64,000 nucleotides of DNA. Source: Aquarana catesbeiana (taxonomy: Eukaryota > Chordata > Amphibia > Anura > Ranidae). Location of the stretch: assembly GCF_042186555.1 (NCBI RefSeq), contig NC_133332.1, positions 211,143,102 through 211,207,101 of the forward strand, written 5' to 3'. Positions 57,601 to 64,000 of this stretch are shown one piece after another. The position numbers and the translations under genes are program-made. Numbering within the stretch: position 1 is the first letter of the stretch; each line of letters opens with the position of its first letter. Under the pieces are notes generated by a model. It searched no databases. It saw only the letters and a program-made list of their open reading frames with translations, and was not told where the DNA came from.

Positions 57601-57679
57601 CATGATATTTCGGTGAGCTAGTTTTTGTTCCACCTGTCTTTCCCGGCGTGATTTTCGGGCTATGTGATTCCGGTCTTTT
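57601..57679 (-). CDS. Exon of CEP350/CCDC187-family gene, basic helix
   Basis: Acceptor cagttcacag, donor ATATCATG|GTATGG, 79 bp. Read in the phase supplied by the exon at 61548 it encodes KDRNHIARKSRRERQVEQKL then AHRNIM, a typical basic coiled-coil start. It ends exactly on a codon boundary, which does not match the phase needed by the next recognised exon (41489). Either an exon is missing (see the candidate at 46236-46293) or the next exon uses a different acceptor. A second frame is also open here but would require a different upstream donor, for which no GT exists. Confidence 0.62.
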
Positions 57680-59178
57680 CTGTGAACTGTTGATACATTA
57701 TAAAATATTGTAATAGCAGAACGGTGACATATTTAATACTTCTAACTTATAAAGATCATATAGCAAATGCATAAAATTAAAGTCAATCTCTGAAAACCCA
57801 CCATTATGCCTGATTATAAATGGACTTGCCGATGACATTATTATCATTGATTTATGTAGGACTATTACTTTTGGACAAGTTTTTCTTTCTCTCAGCATGC
57901 TTGAACAAACTCAGTACAACAGATATTGGACATTTGCTACGTGCACCTAAAGTACGAGCAGAGGTTTATTCTTGTCAGTTTAAGTTTTTTTTTTTCTTGG
58001 TTCTGCACACTTGCTCAGGAAAAAGGACTGATTTGTCGAACTGCCAGCTAGTTTCAGCAATTTTTCATATTTTACAGAATGCTGGGAGATATTTTTGTCT
58101 GATGTAAGAGTTACCTCATTCGGGCCTGATGGTTTGTAATTCGTTACTTTCTATATAAAAGGAGATTTTTATTAATGAGAAGCTGGAATTTTTTTCTATC
58201 AGACAGAAAACAAAGTGATTTTTATTCTAGATTTACCTAATGTAATACGTGTATTTCTTTTAAGTTGAGAATATGAGAGAGACAGAGAAAGAGAGAGAGA
58301 AAGAGTGAAAGAGAAAATGTGACAAATATATGTTTGTTTGTTTTTTTCTTTTTGTGGAAGTGGGTACACAACACATACAATCTACATAATTGGGGACAGT
58401 AGAGAAAGACAGGAGTCCACAGGCAATTACTTAATCATAAATCTTACTGACAGATTCTGTAGCAATCATATTTATACAGTGGTCCAAGCAAGGCAAAACA
58501 ATTACTTTGAATTAATCTTCGTCATGGCACAGGTTAAACCATCCTAATCCCCATAAGAAAAAGGAGGATCAGAAGAGATTTGACTGTGTGCTTATATTAT
58601 TCAAATAATCAATTCATGCGGCGCCCTACAAGAGCCATATGTTTGGATGCAAGTAACGTGCATGTGTCATGGTCGGGGCCAAGTATCGGAAAACACTTTT
58701 TTTTTTTTTTTGCTGGGCAAATATAAACAGATCAATAGGACGCAATGGGGACAAGAGCTGTAGAATAATCTGGATAACCATACAGATTCAATTTACCAAT
58801 CACTATTATTTGATGCTTTATTATAAACTTGTAGAGCAGACTAAATTCATGAAGGAAATATGATTTTATTTATTTATTTATTTTGAATTCATGATGACAC
58901 CGTTGAATAATCAGCAGTATAGTATCAAAAGTTTTAATGTCTTTGATTCAAATTTTTGCTGTATGTCCAAGCACTCTTTTCTGGGTGGCAGATCCCCTCT
59001 GATGATTTCCTTTATTAACCCCTTAAAAAACAAACAACTATTCTTGTATTATAGTAAGTGCCTTGTGTATATGTGTGTGTGTTTTAAAAAGTAATGCAAA
59101 AAAGCCCACAAACTTTTTAATTGAAGAAAAAAATAGTAATTTTTTTAACCAGCAAGTTAATCTAGTAGTTTTATAAGG

Positions 59179-59217
<39 letters not shown>

Positions 59218-59639
59218 CCTACTTGCTAGAAACATCCAAATGCATTGTAAAGAAAGCAATCAGACACTGGACTTAATCAACCCAGAGATTTTTTTTTTTA
59301 CAGATCTTAATCTAGATATAGGAGTTGCAATCAGATTCAGAAGCATGTTAAAATAGTTGCTGCATAAGTCAAACAAACAATCTGGTGCACACAGCAAGGA
59401 GGTGTGAATGTCCAATTTTAAGCCATGTGAATGGTGGGGAATGCAAATTATAAAGCCAGGGAAAAAAAATAAGAACTGCTCAAAGTGCTACAAGTTTAGA
59501 TGACAATCAGATAAGTCTATATGAATTTTTTAGATATGGTACTTACTCAAATGTTGTTTGACAAATCAAATTGGATTTTGAAAAACTGAGATGTAAGTTT
59601 TCACGAACAAGAAAAAAAAAATTATACGTTTGTTTATGA
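57680..59639. other. Intron with simple repeats only
   Basis: GA-rich tract at 58268-58316 and a poly-T run at about 59182-59214. No supported element or exon. Confidence 0.45.
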
Positions 59640-60570
59640 GGGCGTACGGCACCAACAAGTAAATATAGTTATCTATGTATGTTACCCCGTGTGTCCCAAA
59701 AACACCAAAATAAACAAAATACAGGTGGGTTACAGCATAGAGAGCATACTTTATTGCTTCATTAAAGAATGATCCAGCAACCTCAGGCATCCCTGCCCTT
59801 TTAATTGCTGACCTAATGTGTGCAGTGGAAATGGAGACATGTCTGTGTTCAGGTCCCAGATGGCTTAAATATATATAACACCCCATGTGATACTAAAGAG
59901 GTTTAACCCCATGCTACTCCTTACATATTTATAGCAAACTCTTGCTTAAAAACAAGGATTCTTACTTTGTATAAATTGCAATACATGATCAATCTGGCCA
60001 ACTGTCATCAAAGGGATCCCTCGCTGGCCAGTTCCAACTTTACCTCGCAGATTGCTAACCTCTTACTTGATAAATAGTATATTGTTAGTGCGATCATATA
60101 GTACCGATATGGAGCAAACAGACACAGCTGGAGTTGAGCCATAGACCAAAATCCAGTGATGCACATCCACAATGGGAAAAGATACAAACTTTAACAGGGT
60201 AGACAGCACCAACAAGTAAAGTTAGTTATATATGTACATGATTAGGTGTGTCCCAGAGGTTGTCATTTTGCAAGGCAGAGTGGGGACTGGCCAGAGAGGG
60301 ATCACTTGGATGCAGTTGACCAGTTTGAACACGCATTGCAATACATGCGAACCAAGAATCCCTGTTTTTTAAGCAGGAGTTTGCTATGACTATGTAAGGG
60401 TTAATGTGGTTAAACCTCATTAGTATTTCATGTGTTCTATATATCTGGAAGCCATTTAGGACCTAACACAGACATATCTCCATTTCAATTACACAGGGTA
60501 GGTCAGTAATTTAAAGGGCCTGAAGTAGCTGGAATATTCTTTAATGAACCAATAAAGTAGTATCTCTGTG
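59640..60570. mobile_element. Snap-back palindromic element
   Basis: A short segment X (CACCAACAAGTAAA...GTGTGTCCC) occurs in direct orientation at 59650-59698 and 60208-60252. It is followed first by a roughly 310-bp block (59745-60055), and the second time by the reverse complement of that block (60256-60570); TTTAAGCAGGAGTTTGCTAT and inverted ATAGCAAACTCTTGCTTAAA are examples. Both outer ends carry CAATAAAGTA-type sequence. No coding capacity. The layout resembles the inverted PLE structures at 11755-18830 and 33297-34331. Confidence 0.7.
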
Positions 60571-60600
60571 CTGCACCCCTGTGCACCCTATGTTATGTAT

Positions 60601-60622
60601 ATATATACACACACACACACAC
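60601..60622. repeat. TA/CA microsatellite
   Basis: Short TA then CA dinucleotide run directly before the Tc1 fragment. Confidence 0.85.
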
Positions 60623-60623
60623 A

Positions 60624-60875
60624 GACTCACTGGCCACTTTATTAGGTTCATATGTTCTATTGCTTTGCTAATCAGCCAATCACATGGCAGCACCTAAATG
60701 CATTTGAGCATCTAGATGTGGTAAAGATGACTTGCTGAAGTTCAAACCAAGCATCAGAATAGGGAAGAAAGGGGATTTAAATTACTTTGAACGTGGCATG
60801 GTTTTTGGTGCCAGACTGCTTATTTACTGGGATTTTCACGCACAACCATCTCTAGGTGCTATCTGTGTTGGTCAC
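60624..60875 (+). pseudogene. 5' fragment of a Tc1-like transposon
   Basis: CACTGGCCACTTTATTAGGT at 60630 and AATCAGCCAATCACATGGCA are the left end and leader of a widespread vertebrate Tc1-like family. The following frame reads GKKGDLNYFERGMVFGARLL and, after a deletion of part of the helix-turn-helix, GFSRTTIS-like sequence represented by the bases of TGGGATTTTCACGCACAACC. Everything after the DNA-binding domain is missing. Confidence 0.65.
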
Positions 60876-61547
60876 CGCGGTTGTACAATATGCATCTTTA
60901 TGTGTTTGTGGAATAAACACAAATGCATGCACATTTTTCATATACCATAAACTGTAAATTGACGTGTGTGTGTTCGTGTGGAAACAATGCTTGAGAATAC
61001 CGTTTTATCAAAATATCTCAAAACTGGATTACAAGAAAAGATTTTGTGTCAATTTCAAAATAAATAGATGCAAAGATAGATAGCTAGGTATAGATGTACA
61101 GTATATCATTGTTTGGTAATGGCGCTCTCTAGTGGATAAATATCAAATTACTTTTAAAAAACTTGGGTTTCCTGGCACAGAAATAGAAATATGTTCAAAT
61201 TAAGCACCTTCTCACATATGCAGAGCTTTGAGAAATAATCCAACACACTGTATTTTGGATGAGCTGTCCTGTATGGTCCACTGAGCTCAACAGGATGAGA
61301 TTCTTTCAATGTATGGAGCAGGGGATGTGAGAATGTACAGCAGTGTGTTGCTACTTGTGTTATGGTGTGAACAAGCACTAACTAATAATGTAATTTGGGT
61401 GTTTTGCTTTCATTCATATTATACTTTGTTGGGATAGGATATAATGTCTAAGGATTCACATTACAAGTCTGTGATTGATAATGGAATTATTTTGCAAATA
61501 TGAAGTACAGTGGTTCAGACTTTAAGCTCTAAAGAGTGGTTGCCCAC
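60876..61547. other. Intron with possible decayed MITE
   Basis: AAGCACCTTCTCACATATG (61203) and ATGGTGTGAACAAGCACT (61362) could be the diverged ends of a small foldback element. Otherwise nothing supported. Confidence 0.35.
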
Positions 61548-61650
61548 CTTTTGTTAGCAGTTTGGTATGTTATGGAACTTTTCTGTGCCTTCTTGGTCTT
61601 GAATTTTGGTTGGCTCTTCATAGGTTGTGCTATCTTCTCCATCATGTGAC
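61548..61650 (-). CDS. Exon of CEP350/CCDC187-family gene, basic segment
   Basis: Acceptor ctcttcttag, donor AAAAG|GTGGGC, 103 bp. Only one frame is open when read from the incoming phase. It encodes HMMEKIAQPMKSQPKFKTKK then AQKSSITYQTANK, a strongly basic and probably disordered stretch. The exon takes one base from the previous exon (giving Gly) and leaves AG for the next (giving Arg). The other two frames hit stops within the exon, which supports the assignment. Confidence 0.65.
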
Positions 61651-62463
61651 CTAAGAAGAGCACTAAATAGTGTTATTATAGACACTAAGCAGGGAGGTTC
61701 TGCCTGTGCTTTGTTAGATGACAGGAACATACAATGTATAACAATCTCATAATACCTGATATGAGATATATCTAACATCCCACTAACAGGAGCCCTGAGA
61801 AAGAACTGTGAACTACCCACCATGCTGCACTTTTTGTTTCTGCATACGGGCGCCAGTACTGAAGAGGTGGCAAAAAGACCTGCTTCAGTTCTGCACATCT
61901 TATATTGTACAGATCATCTATGTATTTTTTATGTTTTTTCTAAAGGTATACAGTATAGTGCCAACATAGTGTGCAGCACCTTACTGCACCAGAGTAGCTC
62001 AGACTCTATACCACCACATTCACACACTATTTTAATGTACTAAATATAGCTCTGATATTCTACATTGCTATACAGAGCCATTTACCAGTCTCAGTACCAA
62101 AGGAGCTTGCACTTTATTGTCCTTACCACAGGCACATTTTAGCTTACTTGGTCATAAACCAAGTAAACATTTTAATTTTAAATTACAGGAGGACATCTGA
62201 GCATCCTGAGGAAACAGCAAATATAGGGATGTGTGCTGTCCTGTCTCTGGCCTATTTAAGTCATAATTTTACACATTTATTAAAACTTTTCAAAAGAGAA
62301 ATCGGTCTCCTCTGTGACTATTCTTTAGAAGGATAAATCTAAGCCACTATGGTTACCACTTCTACCAACTGCATGTAAATAAAAGAATTCCAACAGCACA
62401 CGGACCTAAACATTGCCATACCTGGAAAAGACTCATATATGTGGTATAATATGGATTAAATAC
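61651..62463. other. Intron, nothing recognised
   Basis: Short intron between two exons, without recognisable repeats. Confidence 0.5.
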
Positions 62464-62960
62464 CTTGATCTTTCTTCATCTTTCCATTCTGCTTGACAGA
62501 ATTACATATCTGTGCTGATCCTATGTTGTTAGATATCAAAGGGAGGACAAAGTCTTTACTTTCTATAAACTTTGATCTCTTTGTTCTAAGCAGTTTATCG
62601 GCCTCAGTTTGTTCAGCTGTTTTACTTATTGTTGACCATTCTTGGGGTGGTGAGGTATTAGAACAAGTCGATGTCACATTGCTGTTAAGCTGAATGGCAC
62701 CAAATCTGTTAATTTCCAGTTCTACCCTTCTCCCCAGATCCTTAGCTGTTGCCCATATTGCTTGCACACGCTCCTGACTGTGTCTGTATGGGGATTGTTC
62801 ATCAGGACAGTTATCAGGATTGAGACGTTCCTTGGAGTAGACATCATCTTGAAGGTCTTGGTGGTGGATAGTGGGAGTAGCACTCAAATCTTTGAGCTGG
62901 AGGGGACTTGTACAGCCATTGTTAAAGGGTTCTTCAGTGAACTGCTCCCTTGTTTTTCCA
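62464..62960 (-). CDS. Large exon of CEP350/CCDC187-family gene
   Basis: This 497-bp exon is the longest coding block of the gene. The acceptor (taattaaaag) is weak in pyrimidines, and the donor is GATCAAG|GTATTT. It encodes about 165 residues starting GKTREQFTEEPFNNG. A helical stretch with AIWATAKDLGRRVELEINRF near its middle is followed by a Ser/Thr-rich part (TSTCSNTSPPQEWSTISKTA) and a lysine-rich end. One base enters from the previous exon and one base leaves to the next (phase 2 in, phase 1 out). I recognise no catalytic motif; the sequence looks like a low-complexity linker around one short coiled coil. The open frame continues upstream of the acceptor by chance (to 63121), so the exon start rests on phase agreement with the exon at 63891. 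Confidence 0.72.
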
Positions 62961-63890
62961 CTTTTAATTAAAAATACAGGAAAGAAACTCAAATATTTAT
63001 TGTAAATGACAGCAACATGGGGATTTAAAAGGTACACTCCAGCGAAAGGGAAAATTATTTTTATTATTAAAATGCCTACAAGAGACAAACTCCACCTACA
63101 CAATCTTTTTTTTTCATCCAAGCATTGCTTGACTAGCCAGTTGTATACTGTTTTGATTCCTGATGGTAGCCTAATGTTCTAGAAACACAAAATCCCGAGC
63201 CTGTGATTCTGCAAGCCAGGAAAATAGAAATTGCTGCAGCACTGCCTTCATCTGTAGTCAGGAATCACACATGCTATTACTGTATCAAACATAATATTAA
63301 TGATGACTAAAATCTGTTTATTACTAAATAAATGTGCATCATCCCAAGGCCTAAAACCTAAAAAGAAATAACACTGATGTTCACTTTCAACAGGAATCAA
63401 GAAAAACCTAAATGCAAGTGCCTGGCATTTACAAAGTCAATAAAGAAGTAGAGATGCAACAACATGAATGTTCATGTACCTTCATTACATAATATAAAGT
63501 ACTGCATTACCAAACTCTGAGCAATAACACTTGCTCCCATCTGACACTCTGTTGTATTTCTTCCTGTTCATATACCTTGGAGGAAGAGATATATATGAAC
63601 TTTAATGCTATAGTGTCTTTACTTGTTAAAAGACATTATCGCCTGGATTGCAGCTGATGCTGCCTGCTGGAAGCTTATGACTAAGCTTGCATCAACTAGA
63701 TGAGGCACATGTATATAGTAAAAAAAATATATATATTTGAGTAATTGATATTGTTGTAGAGCTGCCCTTAGTGAGCTTTGGTTTGCATTTTTAATACGAT
63801 TTCATAGTTTACACAGTATGTTTAGCTGTACATAGCCTCTCAAGTCCCATACCTTAAATTGTCTTATATCTAACATCCAATCAGCTTTAC
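62961..63890. other. Intron, nothing recognised
   Basis: No repeats or alternative exons that I can support. Confidence 0.5.
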
Positions 63891-63982
63891 CTGCCTCCAC
63901 GGTCTTCTTTAAGCAAGTCAGAAGAGGTTGCATGTAACCACTCAGACAGGTCTCTTCTAATCTTATCCACTTCTGATGTTAC
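63891..63982 (-). CDS. Exon (first in window) of CEP350/CCDC187-family gene
   Basis: On the minus strand the acceptor reads actttacag before GTAACATCAG, and the donor is GGAGGCAG|GTAAAG. The 92-bp exon is open in phase 0 and encodes VTSEVDKIRRDLSEWLHATS followed by about ten more residues ending in DRGG. The last two bases (AG) combine with the first base (T) of the next exon to make Ser. This fit in phase to the large exon at 62960 is the main evidence. The peptide is helical and charged; I recognise no named domain in it. Upstream exons lie outside the window. Confidence 0.72.
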
Positions 63983-64000
63983 CTGTAAAGTGAATTCAGA

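Noticed and set aside
57601..57679. Alternative frame of this exon (KRPESHSPKITPGK type), which would match the phase of exon 41489
   Set aside because: It needs a different phase from the upstream exon at 61548, for which no other GT donor exists; the chosen frame gives a basic coiled coil that fits the neighbours.

Overview
This is eukaryotic, vertebrate nuclear DNA, most likely from an amphibian (a frog, perhaps a ranid). The inference rests on GT-AG introns of several kilobases, Tc1, L1/Tx1-type and Penelope-like elements, and a dense population of short foldback DNA transposons, many with TTAA-type ends like the T2/Kolobok MITEs known from Xenopus. There are no operons, CRISPR arrays or prokaryotic features. 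No species can be named from the sequence alone.

The only host gene I can support lies on the minus strand and spans almost the whole window. Fourteen short exons (63982 down to 2803) can be joined. All but one junction keep the reading frame, giving about 662 codons of a coiled-coil protein. Both gene ends lie outside the window. A segment split over three exons (27064-26880, 23727-23640, 19237-19097) resembles the coiled-coil region of the centrosomal protein CEP350, but the rest is divergent. The gene is therefore best called a CEP350/CCDC187-family member. One junction (57601 to 41489) is out of phase; a candidate 58-bp exon at 46236-46293 would repair it.

The introns are filled with mobile DNA. 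From left to right: a 21-bp minisatellite (1-715); foldback MITEs; a possible solo LTR (3892-5027); a non-autonomous hAT element with a perfect 8-bp target duplication that carries about 57 copies of a 26-bp minisatellite (6557-8830); a nested MITE pair (10171-10730); a 7-kb Penelope-like retroelement arranged as a huge inverted repeat (11755-18830); many TTAA-end and other MITEs (21-46 kb); a palindromic 1-kb element with a 17-bp target duplication (33297-34331); a rearranged L1 fragment (39790-40968); a long minus-strand L1 (54960-47815) interrupted by a Tc1 element (49343-50992) and a Harbinger-like MITE (48669-49071); and another snap-back palindrome (59640-60570).

The most unusual material is a set of inverted, hammerhead-like, PLE-derived structures (11.7-18.8, 33.3-34.3, 45.8 and 59.6-60.6 kb) and the hAT element with its internal satellite. 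All autonomous transposon genes seen here are broken.
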